Positions 7,853 through 16,371 of a stretch of DNA of 36,424 nt are shown in pieces. Positions within the stretch are counted from its first letter, which is position 1; every line of letters starts with the position of its first letter. A program made the translations under genes and the position numbers. This DNA comes from Acidobacteriota bacterium (lineage in GTDB: Bacteria > Acidobacteriota > Terriglobia > Terriglobales > Acidobacteriaceae). Location: contig QIAB01000074.1 of NCBI GenBank assembly GCA_003225455.1, forward strand, positions 24,846 to 61,269, read 5' to 3'. The notes beneath the pieces are model-generated. The model made no database searches, was not told the origin of the DNA, and saw nothing but the letters and a program-made list of their open reading frames with translations.

Positions 7853-8797
7853 ATGGAATCCTCTCCACAAATCCGAGTCGGCACGGCTGGCTGGTCATAC
7901 AAAGACTGGGAGGGCATTTTCTATCCTGCCGGGATGCAGCATCGCAAACAGCATCCACTTGATCTGTTGGCGCAATGCTTCGACGTCGTGGAGATTAATA
8001 CTTCTTTTTACGGACATATCAAGCCGCACATCGCCAAACTTTGGGTACACCGCGCCACAGCGGTGAATCCGAAATTCATGTTCACCGCCAAGCTGCATCG
8101 CTCGTTCACGCACAATCCGCTAGCGGTCATGGAGCCTACGTCTGCCGCGAGCATTCGGCCGAATGACGAGGATGAGCGACTTGCTCGAGAAGGGCTGGAG
8201 GCATTAGCCGGCGAAGGGAAACTCGGCGCTCTGCTTATCCAGTTTCCGGTTTCGTTCAAGAACACTTCGTTGAACCGCGAGTACGTAGAGCAATTGGCGC
8301 GGCAGTTCATCGAATACCCCCGGGTTGTAGAGGTGCGGCACGATAGCTGGAATAATCCCGAGACCATCGATTACTTCACGCAACGAAACGTTGCCTTCTG
8401 CAACATCGATCAGCCACTCATCGGTCGCTCGATGGGAGCGACTGAGCACGTGACTTCGCCGCTCGGCTATGTGCGGCTACACGGACGCAATTACGATCAA
8501 TGGTTCGAGGCGGAAAAGCCTCATGATCGCTACAACTATCTGTACAGCGAGGCGGAGTTGAGCGGCTGGAAGGAGAAGATCGAACACATCGCGCACAAAG
8601 CTGAGGTCACGTACGTTGTCGCCAACAACCATTTCGAGGCGAAAAGCGGCGTAAATGCGCTGCAAATCAAATACATGCTCACGGGAACCCGCGTGCAGGC
8701 CCCGGAGCCGCTCCTGACGCACTATCCGGACCTGAAGAAGATTGCGGATCCAATGTTCGAATCAACGTCAAGCTCTGATCTGCCGCTGCTTGCGTGA
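7853..8797 (+). CDS. DUF72 family protein
   Basis: A 314-residue protein starting MESSPQIRVGTAGWSYKDW. The GTAGWSYKDWxGxFYP signature and later blocks (VEINTSFYG, VEVRHDSWN, YVVANNHFEAKSGVNALQ) identify the DUF72 (YecE-like) family, predicted to fold as a TIM barrel. Its biochemical function is not established. The length is somewhat over the usual 240-300. It lies tail-to-tail with ispG, with two repeat units in between. Confidence 0.88.
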   Translation: MESSPQIRVGTAGWSYKDWEGIFYPAGMQHRKQHPLDLLAQCFDVVEINTSFYGHIKPHIAKLWVHRATAVNPKFMFTAKLHRSFTHNPLAVMEPTSAASIRPNDEDERLAREGLEALAGEGKLGALLIQFPVSFKNTSLNREYVEQLARQFIEYPRVVEVRHDSWNNPETIDYFTQRNVAFCNIDQPLIGRSMGATEHVTSPLGYVRLHGRNYDQWFEAEKPHDRYNYLYSEAELSGWKEKIEHIAHKAEVTYVVANNHFEAKSGVNALQIKYMLTGTRVQAPEPLLTHYPDLKKIADPMFESTSSSDLPLLA

Positions 8798-8799
8798 AT

Positions 8800-8827
8800 G
8801 CACGAGCGAGGACGCTCGCGCCTACAT
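8800..8827 (-). repeat. ATGTAG palindromic repeat, copy 3 (supplies the ispG stop)
   Basis: A full 28-base copy on the - strand. Its first six bases, ATGTAG (8827-8822), are read in frame as the final Met and stop codon of ispG. Confidence 0.75.
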
Positions 8828-10069
8828 CGCACGGGCGGGGACGCCTGCATCTACATCGGCGTAGTGAGACTCGACATAGTTTTCCAGAATCCTGATGAAC
8901 TCCGCCACAATTCGATCGCCCCTGAGAGTTGTGAACAGACGGCCATCAACATAGACGGGAGCTTTGGGTTCTTCAAATGTTCCCGGCAGCGAAATTCCCA
9001 AATTGGCATGTTTCGATTCGCCCGGGCCATTTACGACGCATCCCATCACGGCAACCTTCATCTCTTCTACGCCGCTATATCGGCTCTTCCAAACCGGCAT
9101 CTGCTCGCGCAGATAAGACTGAATCTGCTGGGCCATTTCCTGGAAGAAGGTGCTGGTGGTGCGTCCGCAACCTGGGCAAGCGGTGACCTGCGGGGTGAAG
9201 CTGCGGATGCCGAGCGATTGCAGAATTTGCTGCGCAACGCGAACCTCTTCGGTGCGGTCGCCGCCCGGAGCTGGCGTCAGCGAAACGCGAATCGTATCGC
9301 CGATTCCTTCCTGCAGCAGCACGCCCAGGGCCGCGCTGGAGGCCACGATTCCTTTTGCGCCCATGCCTGCTTCAGTCAATCCGAGATGCAGTGGGTAAGA
9401 ACAGCGTGCCGCGAGCGAGCGGTAAACATCAATCAAGTCCTGCACGCCGCTGACCTTGGCGCTCAAAATGATCTGATCAGGCCGCAAGCCGTATTTCTCG
9501 GCCAGTGCTGCTGAATTCAATGCGCTGACGACCATCGCTTCCATCGTGACTTCGCGGGCATCTTTCGGATCCGGCAACTTCGAGTTCTCATCCATCATGC
9601 GAGTCAGCAGAGCCTGATCCAGCGATCCCCAATTCACCCCAATCCGCACGGGCTTTTGATTCTCGACCGCAACTTCAACCATCGTGCGAAAATTGGAGTC
9701 GTCCTTTCTTCCAACGCTTACATTGCCAGGATTAATACGATATTTAGCGAGCGCCCGCGCGCACTCGGGATATTTCTTGAGCAGAATGTGTCCGTTGTAA
9801 TGGAAGTCGCCAATGATGGGCACGCGCATACCATGTTGTTCGAGTTCGTCGACGATAGGCGCCACGGCTGCTGCGGCTTCTTCGTTATTCACGGTGACGC
9901 GCACCAACTCAGATCCTGCCCGCGCCAGAGCGGCCACCTGCTCCACGGTCGAGGCGACATCGGCAGTGTCAGTGTTCGTCATCGATTGCACCACAACCGG
10001 TGCATCGGACCCGACTCGTACTCCTCCGATCGAAGCTGTAACGGTCTTTCTGCGATGAATATTAGCCAT
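8822..10069 (-). CDS. ispG: 4-hydroxy-3-methylbut-2-en-1-yl diphosphate synthase (flavodoxin)
   Basis: A 415-residue protein catalysing the penultimate step of the MEP isoprenoid pathway: 2-C-methylerythritol 2,4-cyclodiphosphate to HMBPP. The N-terminal TIM barrel opens with [19 protein letters not shown]. The C-terminal iron-sulfur domain carries the [4Fe-4S] ligands in ACPGCGRT and [10 protein letters not shown] (three Cys plus Glu). It is the compact bacterial form without the insert seen in plants. The last 11 residues or so ([11 protein letters not shown]) are encoded by two intergenic repeat units. The upstream isoprenoid cluster (uppS-cdsA-dxr-rseP) points the same way, but vapBC is lodged between. 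Confidence 0.95.
   Translation of the reverse strand: MANIHRRKTVTASIGGVRVGSDAPVVVQSMTNTDTADVASTVEQVAALARAGSELVRVTVNNEEAAAAVAPIVDELEQHGMRVPIIGDFHYNGHILLKKYPECARALAKYRINPGNVSVGRKDDSNFRTMVEVAVENQKPVRIGVNWGSLDQALLTRMMDENSKLPDPKDAREVTMEAMVVSALNSAALAEKYGLRPDQIILSAKVSGVQDLIDVYRSLAARCSYPLHLGLTEAGMGAKGIVASSAALGVLLQEGIGDTIRVSLTPAPGGDRTEEVRVAQQILQSLGIRSFTPQVTACPGCGRTTSTFFQEMAQQIQSYLREQMPVWKSRYSGVEEMKVAVMGCVVNGPGESKHANLGISLPGTFEEPKAPVYVDGRLFTTLRGDRIVAEFIRILENYVESHYADVDAGVPARAM
8829..8856 (-). repeat. ATGTAG palindromic repeat, copy 4 (inside the ispG 3' end)
   Basis: A more divergent copy next to copy 3, on the same strand. It is translated in a different phase as part of the ispG C-terminus ([10 protein letters not shown]). 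Confidence 0.6.
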
Positions 10070-10343
10070 GTAGAATCTTTAGTTTAGCATGTATCCTGAG
10101 CCGCGCCGTCAGTCATGGTGCCAGAATTAGTTTCTGGCTGACCCTAAAAACAAGCAAGGGATGTAGATTCGCAGCTCTCCAGCGCCCTGAGAGACGGTTG
10201 ATCGCATCGGAGATGGCTGCCTCAGCGTCCTGCATTTTCGTGTTTGGTTTAAAACAAGGATTCAGCGGTGATGCAATTTGTTTTTTCAAACGACCACCGT
10301 AACTTCTCGTCATCTGTTCCTCGTTTGCGCTTTTCCCCCTTTA
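10070..10343. other. Intergenic stretch between ispG and vapB
   Basis: It holds the promoter region of ispG and, near its right end, the vapBC control region. A 66-codon - strand frame (10113-10313) has a GAGGAA motif just before its ATG but no recognisable domain, and is not called as a gene. Confidence 0.35.
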
Positions 10344-10376
10344 GCACGTAAAATTGTGCTGCACATATCTACGTGC
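10344..10376. promoter_or_regulatory. Inverted repeat upstream of vapB, candidate toxin-antitoxin operator
   Basis: GCACGTA (10344-10350) and TACGTGC (10370-10376) are perfect 7-base arms with a 19-base gap. AGCAC/GTGCT (10343-10360) forms a nested pair. The right arm ends six bases before the vapB ATG. Ribbon-helix-helix antitoxins bind such dyads to repress their own operon. Confidence 0.45.
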
Positions 10377-10381
10377 GACAT

Positions 10382-10615
10382 ATGAAGGCGAACATTACAT
10401 TGAAATTAGATGCTGAGCTCTTGCGCGAAGTTCGGGTGCTTGCGGCTGAGCGGGGAACCTCGGTAAGCCGATTACTCGCCGATCGTTTGGAAGATATCGT
10501 TCGCGGACGAAAGGCCTATGATCGAGCGCGTAAACGCGCGCTGGCCAGGCTGCACCGCGGCTTCGATTTGAACTGGAGACCTCCGCGTTCGCGAGACGAG
10601 TTGCATGAGCGATAA
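10382..10615 (+). CDS. vapB: VapB-like ribbon-helix-helix antitoxin
   Basis: ATG 10382 gives 77 residues beginning MKANITLKLDAELLREVRVL, a ribbon-helix-helix DNA-binding fold (strand ANITLKLD, then two helices through about residue 40). The C-terminal tail is basic and probably binds the toxin. An in-frame GTG at 10373 is possible but falls within the inverted repeat. The gene overlaps vapC by 11 bases, the usual arrangement for coupled antitoxin and toxin synthesis. Confidence 0.8.
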   Translation: MKANITLKLDAELLREVRVLAAERGTSVSRLLADRLEDIVRGRKAYDRARKRALARLHRGFDLNWRPPRSRDELHER

Positions 10616-11036
10616 ACGGTTCGTAGATACCAACATTCTTGTTTACGCTCACGATCGGTCTGCCGGAGTAAAGCACAAGCGTGCCCAGAGCTTGATCGAG
10701 CAACTCTGGAACTCTGGCCAGGGAGTGTTGAGCACACAGGTACTACAGGAACTCTGCGTAAACCTACGCCGTAAAATCCAGCCGGCGTTGGTGGCTGATG
10801 AGGTACGTAGGTTGATTCAGGATTATTTGAGCTGGGAAATTGTGGTGAACACAACCGATTCAGTGATTGAAGCCTTGGAAATTGAGCAACGCCACAAGAT
10901 CTCTTTCTGGGACGCACTCATAGTGCAGTCAGCGCTAACTTCCGGCGCCACAGTTCTGTACAGCGAAGATCTAGCAGCAGGGCAAAGGTATGGAACAATT
11001 CGCGTCATCAACCCGCTTGCTGGCGTGAATGCCTAA
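10605..11036 (+). CDS. vapC: VapC-like PIN-domain ribonuclease toxin
   Basis: A 143-residue PIN domain. The acidic metal-binding residues are in place: Asp8 (RFVDTNILVY), Glu49 (VLQELCV), Asp103 (ISFWDALIV) and an acidic pair at 121-122 (YSEDL). PIN toxins cut tRNA or rRNA when the antitoxin is lost. The pair sits on the + strand inside an otherwise - strand isoprenoid/envelope cluster, separating rseP from ispG, and looks like a later insertion. Confidence 0.87.
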   Translation: MSDKRFVDTNILVYAHDRSAGVKHKRAQSLIEQLWNSGQGVLSTQVLQELCVNLRRKIQPALVADEVRRLIQDYLSWEIVVNTTDSVIEALEIEQRHKISFWDALIVQSALTSGATVLYSEDLAAGQRYGTIRVINPLAGVNA

Positions 11037-11053
11037 TTGTCCACGAGGCCGAG

Positions 11054-12406
11054 CTATGGCAGTCTCTGCATCACTCCCGGTAACGTCTTCGCGAGATCGT
11101 TGTAGATCACCATTACCGCGAACAAGACGAGAAAGACAAACGCCGCCTGATAGATTCTCTCTTTGATCTGCAGGCTGATGTCGCGTCGAATAATACTTTC
11201 GACAAACAGTAGAAGAATCACGCCACCATCGAGTATGGGAATGGGCAGCAGATTGAAAATACCCAAATTGAGGCTGATCGCCGAGGTCAGAGCCAACAAC
11301 GGGATCCAGCCTTTCTCTTGCGCAGCTTCCCCGGCTTGCTGGGCGATTCCGATTGGGCCGGAGATGGTGCGCATCGATATCTTGCGTTCGACTAGTTTTT
11401 CGACGAGCTGCAGAATCAGCACCGACCCTTTTTTGTTTTCCTCGAGCGAACGGTTGAAAGCATCGGAAAACGACAACTTGCTGACCTTCGTCTCCGGCGC
11501 GTTCTGGAATCCAATGCGGTAGCGCTTCTCAGTCGGGCTGTCAGGTCCCGCGTTCGCCAGCACAGGTTGAACCGTGAAGTCGAGCGTCTTGCCATCGCGC
11601 CGAACCGTGAGCTGCACGGGCTTGTCTTTGCTCTCCTGCAGGCGCTCAATCATGGTGTCGATGGACGGCAGCGGTTTGCCATCCATTGCGACTACTTTGT
11701 CGCCTTCTTTAATACCGGCTTTCGCCGCCGGCATCTTCGGTTCAAGATTGCCGACTATCACCGATTCGTCTGCATACCATCCCGCAGATCCCACTTGGTT
11801 GCTAGTTACCGCGACCGGCACGATTTGTTTCTCAATATCTTTTCCATCACGCAGCACGGTGATATCCAGCGGCTGGTTGGGGCTGAGCATCACCTTGAGA
11901 TAAACCTGCTCCCATGTGGGATTCTCAACTCCGTCAATCCGGATAATGCGATCTCGCGGACGCAATCCAGCTTTAGCCGCAGGAGAATCCTGCTTGACCC
12001 ACGAGATCACAGCGGGCTTGTCCAAAAATACGGGAGTTTCGTAGTGCACCATGTACACGACTGTGAGCAGCCCAATGGCGAGCAAAATGTTCATCGCCGG
12101 ACCTGCAATCGCGATGATGAAGCGATGCCAGCGCGGATGCGACAGGAACTCGCGCGAGTCGCCGGTGCGCTCATCCATCGGATTCTCACCGCTCATCTTT
12201 ACGTAGCCGCCGAGCGGGATTGCAGCTATGCGATAGTCGGTTTCGCCATGGCGAAAACCCAATAGTCGTCTGCCAAATCCGATGGAGAAAACTTCCACCC
12301 GCACGCCCAAAAGCTTAGCGGCAGCATAGTGGCCAAATTCGTGAATCAGAATCATGAAACCCAGAATCACGGCCACGGAAATCACAGCAGTAAGGAATCC
12401 CGACAT
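11054..12406 (-). CDS. rseP: RseP-family site-2 intramembrane zinc metalloprotease
   Basis: A 450-residue membrane protein. The zinc motif HEFGH is at residues 22-26 in the first membrane helix. Two PDZ domains lie between the second and third helices (about 125-200 and 210-290, the second containing AKAGIKEGDKVVAMDGKPLP). The C-terminal LLPIPILDGG carries the third metal-ligand motif. The family performs regulated intramembrane proteolysis of anti-sigma factors and clears signal-peptide remnants. It lies directly after dxr in an order conserved in many bacteria (uppS-cdsA-dxr-rseP). Confidence 0.95.
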   Translation of the reverse strand: MSGFLTAVISVAVILGFMILIHEFGHYAAAKLLGVRVEVFSIGFGRRLLGFRHGETDYRIAAIPLGGYVKMSGENPMDERTGDSREFLSHPRWHRFIIAIAGPAMNILLAIGLLTVVYMVHYETPVFLDKPAVISWVKQDSPAAKAGLRPRDRIIRIDGVENPTWEQVYLKVMLSPNQPLDITVLRDGKDIEKQIVPVAVTSNQVGSAGWYADESVIVGNLEPKMPAAKAGIKEGDKVVAMDGKPLPSIDTMIERLQESKDKPVQLTVRRDGKTLDFTVQPVLANAGPDSPTEKRYRIGFQNAPETKVSKLSFSDAFNRSLEENKKGSVLILQLVEKLVERKISMRTISGPIGIAQQAGEAAQEKGWIPLLALTSAISLNLGIFNLLPIPILDGGVILLLFVESIIRRDISLQIKERIYQAAFVFLVLFAVMVIYNDLAKTLPGVMQRLP

Positions 12407-12425
12407 AAATAATTGTTATCCCTTC

Positions 12426-13578
12426 TTAACTGGCCGAAGCCGGCCCAACCGCAGCGGACCCGGCCAACTGAACCACTTTTTCGCGGGCACGCCGGCGCGC
12501 TGTGGAATCCGCTTCCAGCACCTTCTTAATAGATTCCAATTTCCCGCTCTCCGTTTCACTGAGAACGGCTTCGATTATGTGGGGGATATCGTCAAAACCG
12601 ATCGAGTTGTCCAGAAACGCTGCCACTGCCACTTCATCGGCCGCATTGAGTGCGACCGTTTTAGCGCCCCCGGCCTCGGCGGCTTCATAGGCCAGGCGCA
12701 AACAAGAGAATTTTTCCATGTCCGGAGGCAGGAATTCGAGATGCCGTAAGTTCATGACCGGGAAGTGCATATCGGAGGCAATCCGCTCCGGATAGGTGAG
12801 CGCATACAGAATCGGCAGGCGCATATCGGTCACGGAAAATTGAGCAAGTATGCTGCCATCCACAAATTCCACCATGGAATGAATCGTAGACTGTGGATGA
12901 ACCATGACCTGAATTTTGCCCGGTGGCAAGTTAAACAAACGGCACGCCTCAATGACTTCGAACCCTTTGTTCATCAGGGTGGCCGAGTCGATCGTGATCC
13001 GCTGCCCCATCTTCCACGTGGGATGCCTTAGTGCCTGGGTGACGGTAATTGAGCCGAACTGAGACTTCGGTGTGTTGAGGAACGGACCTCCCGAGGCGGT
13101 CAGCCAGATGCGCTCGACTTCTTCGATTCTGCCGCCGCGCAGGCACTGGTGAACTGCATTGTGTTCACTGTCGATCGGGAGCAGTTGCTTGCCTTGGCGG
13201 CGCGCTTCGGCGGTGATCAACTCTCCGGCCGCGACCAGGCATTCCTTATTGGCAAGGGCCAGCGACTCCTACAATCGCGCTGACCACAAAATCTGCTTCG
13301 GGATGGGTGGCCACGCGAACTGCGCCGGAAGGACCTTGCGCGACCTCAACTTCTGTCAGCCCTGCGGCTTTGAGTTCTCGACGAAGTTTTTCCGCATCTG
13401 CTTCGGAACTGACTGAGATTACCCGCGGCTTCCATCGTTTCGCTTGATCCAGAGCGGCTTCAATATTTTTGCCGACAGCAAGGGAAACCATCTCGAAGCG
13501 GTCAGGATACGATTCGACCACGCTCAAAGTGCTGCGGCCGATCGAGCCAGTCGATCCTAAAATTGCGATTCGCTTCAT
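12426..13578 (-). pseudogene. dxr: 1-deoxy-D-xylulose 5-phosphate reductoisomerase, disrupted by an out-of-frame deletion
   Basis: The N-terminal part (110 codons, MKRIAILGSTGSIGRSTL to VVSAIVGVAG) runs into a stop at 13246-13248. The remainder (from ALANKECLVAAGEL at about 13259 down to 12426) continues in another frame. It keeps the substrate and catalytic regions, such as LLPIDSEHNA, TASGGPFLNTP, TIDSATLMNKG and VHPQSTIHSM. In intact Dxr about 14 residues, usually of the type LLPTLAAIRAGKT, lie between AIVGxAG and LANKE. Here they are missing, so about 40-45 bases are lost and the frame is shifted. The missing helix is part of the NADPH-binding domain. Neither half should work alone. Dxr performs the first committed MEP step, so a true loss would need a second enzyme; an assembly error is the main alternative. 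Confidence 0.85.
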
Positions 13579-13619
13579 CAGCGGGAAGGCGCCGTTAACG
13601 CGGCTCAGGGGAGATCAGG

Positions 13620-14522
13620 CTACTGCATCACGCGCCAGCTTGCATAGTACCACAGCACCGGCGCGGCAAAGAGCAGGGCATCAATTCTGTCAAGCATGCC
13701 TCCGTGGCCGGGCAGAAGTGTCCCTGAATCCTTCGCTCCAGCACCGCGCTTGATCAGCGATTCCACCAGATCACCGAGCTGCGCGGCGATGTTGATCGCC
13801 GCCGAAAGCAGCAAAATCGGCCACAGCGGCTGCTTTTCGAGCGCGAACAGCCCATCTCTCCTCTCAATTAGATGCGCATTTAGAAGTGCAGAGCTGATGG
13901 ACAGAGCGTACTTGTAAAGCAAAATTCCCACAATCGAACTCGCCGTGAGCGAAGCCAATGCGCCTTCCCAGGTTTTCTTGGGACTAATGCGCGGCGACAT
14001 AAGATTGCGGCCCACCGAACGGCCAACGAAATACGCGAAAATGTCTCCCGCCCAAACCACCAGCAAAACATAGAGCACCCAGTAGGCTCCCGCCCACTGC
14101 TGGCGGGTTTGCACCAGCATCGCCATGGGCAGAGCGATATATGCGAATGCGAAAGTTGAAGCCAATGCCGAAGGAAATGCACTCTTTAAATCAGAACGCC
14201 GCATACCAATCGCAGCGAAGAAGAACGGGGAGAGCGCCGCGGCAAAACCTGCGGTGTAGACGAAGATCGCGGTCGAAAGTAGAGGCTTCCCGCCGCCTGC
14301 ATTCAACGCAAGCAGCAAAAAAAGCGCAGCCACAAAAATGTACGTTGGCCACTGAATCGCAATGATGCCGTAGGCTTCGGCCAGTTTGAGCAGCTCCTGC
14401 ACCGCCAGCAGCGCCACCAGCGCTGCCACAGCGGCCACCGCCGGAACTGGCGCCCGCAGCACGAGTAGCAGAACAATAGGAATTAAGATGACTGCGGTCA
14501 GGACTCGCTTGAGAAGGTTCAA
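13620..14522 (-). CDS. cdsA: Phosphatidate cytidylyltransferase (CDP-diglyceride synthase)
   Basis: A 300-residue polytopic membrane protein with about eight hydrophobic segments. The C-terminal signature is clear: SPKKTWEGALASL, then KDSGTLLPGHGGMLDRIDAL, matching the CDP-alcohol synthase pattern with its conserved Lys-Asp, Gly-His-Gly-Gly and Asp-Arg-x-Asp. It makes CDP-diacylglycerol from phosphatidic acid and CTP for phospholipid synthesis. It is placed between uppS and dxr, in one likely transcript. Confidence 0.93.
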   Translation of the reverse strand: MNLLKRVLTAVILIPIVLLLVLRAPVPAVAAVAALVALLAVQELLKLAEAYGIIAIQWPTYIFVAALFLLLALNAGGGKPLLSTAIFVYTAGFAAALSPFFFAAIGMRRSDLKSAFPSALASTFAFAYIALPMAMLVQTRQQWAGAYWVLYVLLVVWAGDIFAYFVGRSVGRNLMSPRISPKKTWEGALASLTASSIVGILLYKYALSISSALLNAHLIERRDGLFALEKQPLWPILLLSAAINIAAQLGDLVESLIKRGAGAKDSGTLLPGHGGMLDRIDALLFAAPVLWYYASWRVMQ

Positions 14523-14534
14523 GAGACCTTGGAA

Positions 14535-14590
14535 TCCTTCGTGTCCCTTCGTGGTTAACTTGAATTGTCAACGACTAAGGACACGAAGGA
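14535..14590. repeat. 12-bp perfect inverted repeat between uppS and cdsA
   Basis: TCCTTCGTGTCC (14535-14546) and GGACACGAAGGA (14579-14590) are perfect inverted arms 32 bases apart. A second CCTTCGTG lies inside the loop as a direct repeat. It occupies most of the 86-base gap between two genes of one operon and could form a stable mRNA hairpin. It is probably an intergenic repeat element rather than a terminator, since no T-run follows. Confidence 0.65.
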
Positions 14591-14608
14591 ACAGTCAGGG
14601 CAAACGAA

Positions 14609-15409
14609 TTAACTTCGAGCCGTCTTCGCCGCGCTTTCTGCCAGCCCCCCATACCGCCGCTCGCGCTTCTGGTAATCCGAGATTGCTTCCAGTAGATGCG
14701 CACCGCGAAACTCGGGCCATAGCGTCGGCGTAACATGAATCTCCGCGTACGCAAGTTGCCACAGCAGAAAATTGCTCAGCCGCATCTCACCGCTGGTGCG
14801 AATCACCAGATCAGGATCAGGCAAATGCCGCGTATACAAATGACGGGAGACCGAATCTTCATCAATGCTCAGATGATCCAGCCCGCCATTGCGCGCGGCG
14901 GCATCGACCATCGCGCGAAACGCATCAACTAACTCCGTACGCGCGCTGTAATTCAATGCCAGCGTCAGAACCATGCCAGTGTTGCGCGCTGTGGCCTCGC
15001 GCGCCCATTGCATTTTTTCCTGCACTGCCGGCGGCAGCTCATGCTGGCGGCCGATGTACTCCAAGCGAATATTGTTCTTATTCAGGGTCGGCAGTTCCTG
15101 CTTCAGATACCGGCACAACAGCCCCATGAGGAAATCCACTTCGCTTTTGGGACGCTTCTTCCAGTTCTCTTCTGAGAACGCGTACAAGGTAAGCGCGGGG
15201 ATGCCGATGCGCGCCGCGGTCTCTACGGTCGAACGCACGGACGCGACTCCGGCGCGATGGCCAGCCACGCGTGGCAAATGCCGCCGGCGCGCCCATCGTC
15301 CATTGCCGTCCATAATGATTGCGATGTGCTTTGGGAGCCGCGCCGGATCAAGACGCCCGTAAGCTTCCGCTTCTTTGCGATCCAGCCCGGCAGGAATCGT
15401 CGCCTGCAA
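14609..15409 (-). CDS. uppS: Undecaprenyl diphosphate synthase (cis-prenyltransferase)
   Basis: A TTG at 15409 is chosen as start: GGAAGGG lies five bases upstream and the resulting 266 residues fit the family. The longer open frame up to 15679 runs through an intergenic repeat. Motifs: IAIIMDGNGRWARRR (catalytic Asp and phosphate-binding region), AFSEENWKKR, and VIRTSGEMRLSNFLLWQ with EIHVTPTLWPEF. The enzyme builds the C55 lipid carrier for peptidoglycan from farnesyl diphosphate and isopentenyl diphosphate. As the first gene of the - strand cluster it links isoprenoid supply to envelope building. Confidence 0.92.
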   Translation of the reverse strand: MQATIPAGLDRKEAEAYGRLDPARLPKHIAIIMDGNGRWARRRHLPRVAGHRAGVASVRSTVETAARIGIPALTLYAFSEENWKKRPKSEVDFLMGLLCRYLKQELPTLNKNNIRLEYIGRQHELPPAVQEKMQWAREATARNTGMVLTLALNYSARTELVDAFRAMVDAAARNGGLDHLSIDEDSVSRHLYTRHLPDPDLVIRTSGEMRLSNFLLWQLAYAEIHVTPTLWPEFRGAHLLEAISDYQKRERRYGGLAESAAKTARS

Positions 15410-15497
15410 GTAGCCCTTCCGTTTGTTGAAGCTAACACACAGAGCAGGGGAGCGCAATGACACCGGTGGGGAGGGTGCCCTCGCCCCCGAATTGTCG

Positions 15498-15525
15498 ATG
15501 TAGGCGCGAGCGTCCTCGCTCGTGC
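15498..15525 (+). repeat. ATGTAG palindromic intergenic repeat, copy 5
   Basis: A full 28-base copy, identical over its length to the copy at 33254. As at copy 1, a GC-rich palindrome (about 15468-15488) lies just ahead of it. Confidence 0.75.
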
Positions 15526-15645
15526 GGGCTGAAGTCTTTCGCAATAGCCCGAATAGTTGAATCCCTTGACCAACTTGGCTATAGTTCCCGGAACCTAGTG
15601 TCGTGTCCCAAGTCTTCGCGCCATAGGTTAGAAACGATTTGAAAG

Positions 15646-15665
15646 GGCGCGCCTTCAGGCGCGCC
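15646..15665. repeat. GGCGCGCC paired palindrome
   Basis: GGCGCGCC occurs at 15646-15653 and 15658-15665 with TTCA between. Each is self-complementary, and together they form a hairpin. It is another kind of short intergenic repeat. Confidence 0.5.
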
Positions 15666-15800
15666 GTAAGTTCCGCCAACAGGAATGACGGCTTTCGCCG
15701 CTGAGGTGAACTCGCGGCAGGTCACAATTGGCCTTGGAATTTATACCGCGAAATTGCGCGACGCCACACTAGGCTGACGCCAAAGCTGCGAGGAAACTCA

Positions 15801-16175
15801 GTGCCGCTATCATTGACCGCATGCGCAGTTGGGAGCGTTACTATTATCCGTTGCAGCGGGCGCATCGTCACCGGCGCCGAAGCCGACGGCTTACGCAGGC
15901 ACGTCAGCACGCTCTTGCCGGATTGCCGGGATATCGTTCTGCACCTGGGCAGCGTGGCATTCATCGACAGCACTGGCATGGGAACGCTCGCCCGTCTGCT
16001 GACCAGTGCACGCCGGTGTGGTGGTGACGTGAAGCTGTGCAATGTTACCGGCGAGATCCTGAAGGTTTTGCACATAACCAGATTGAATACTTTATTCCAA
16101 ATTCATGAATCCGAAGAAGCCGCAGTTTCTTCGTTCTCGCAAGGCATGCCAGGGAGGCGCGTAGCTCGCGTGTGA
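15801..16175 (+). CDS. STAS-domain anti-sigma factor antagonist
   Basis: GTG 15801, with GAGGAAA about six bases ahead, gives a 124-residue single STAS domain. The signature VAFIDSTGMGTLARLL contains the Ser that is phosphorylated in SpoIIAA/RsbV-type antagonists. Such proteins release a sigma factor or partner by binding a kinase anti-sigma factor, and their state is set by Ser phosphorylation. No cognate kinase or phosphatase lies in the window, so the pathway is unknown. The gene stands alone. Confidence 0.85.
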   Translation: MPLSLTACAVGSVTIIRCSGRIVTGAEADGLRRHVSTLLPDCRDIVLHLGSVAFIDSTGMGTLARLLTSARRCGGDVKLCNVTGEILKVLHITRLNTLFQIHESEEAAVSSFSQGMPGRRVARV

Positions 16176-16200
16176 GATTCCCCCCGGGACGATTGTGGGT

Positions 16201-16233
16201 GCCCATGTCTGGCCGGTTTTGCCAGACGTGGGC
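16201..16233. repeat. 13-bp hairpin after the STAS gene
   Basis: GCCCATGTCTGGC (16201-16213) pairs with GCCAGACGTGGGC (16221-16233), with one mismatch and a 7-base loop. It lies 25 bases after the STAS stop and could stop transcription or be a repeat element. No U-run follows. Confidence 0.5.
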
Positions 16234-16371
16234 CTCAAACTAGATTCTCGGCAGCGCCGAGCATCGCCGAAATCGAATTATTCATCAGGGCAAGGACATC
16301 TCCCGACCTAGTGAGTCGCGGTATCTTTCAGCCTTTACATCTCCCGCCACTTCCCGTTATCCTGCCCTCCC

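Larger units (their letters stand above)
15410..15800. other. Repeat-rich intergenic region between uppS and the STAS gene
   Basis: About 390 bases between divergent genes. It holds an ATGTAG repeat (15498-15525) preceded by a GGGGAGGG...CGCCCCC partner palindrome, and a GGCGCGCC tandem palindrome near 15646. The remainder should contain both promoters, but no clear -35/-10 pair was identified. Confidence 0.5.

Noticed and set aside
10113-10313. 66-codon - strand frame upstream of ispG
   Set aside because: A GAGGAA lies before its ATG, but the product matches nothing recognised and it overlaps the expected promoter region.
15410-15679. 90-residue N-terminal extension of UppS
   Set aside because: It runs through an intergenic palindromic repeat, and the family starts near the TTG at 15409 with a good ribosome binding site.
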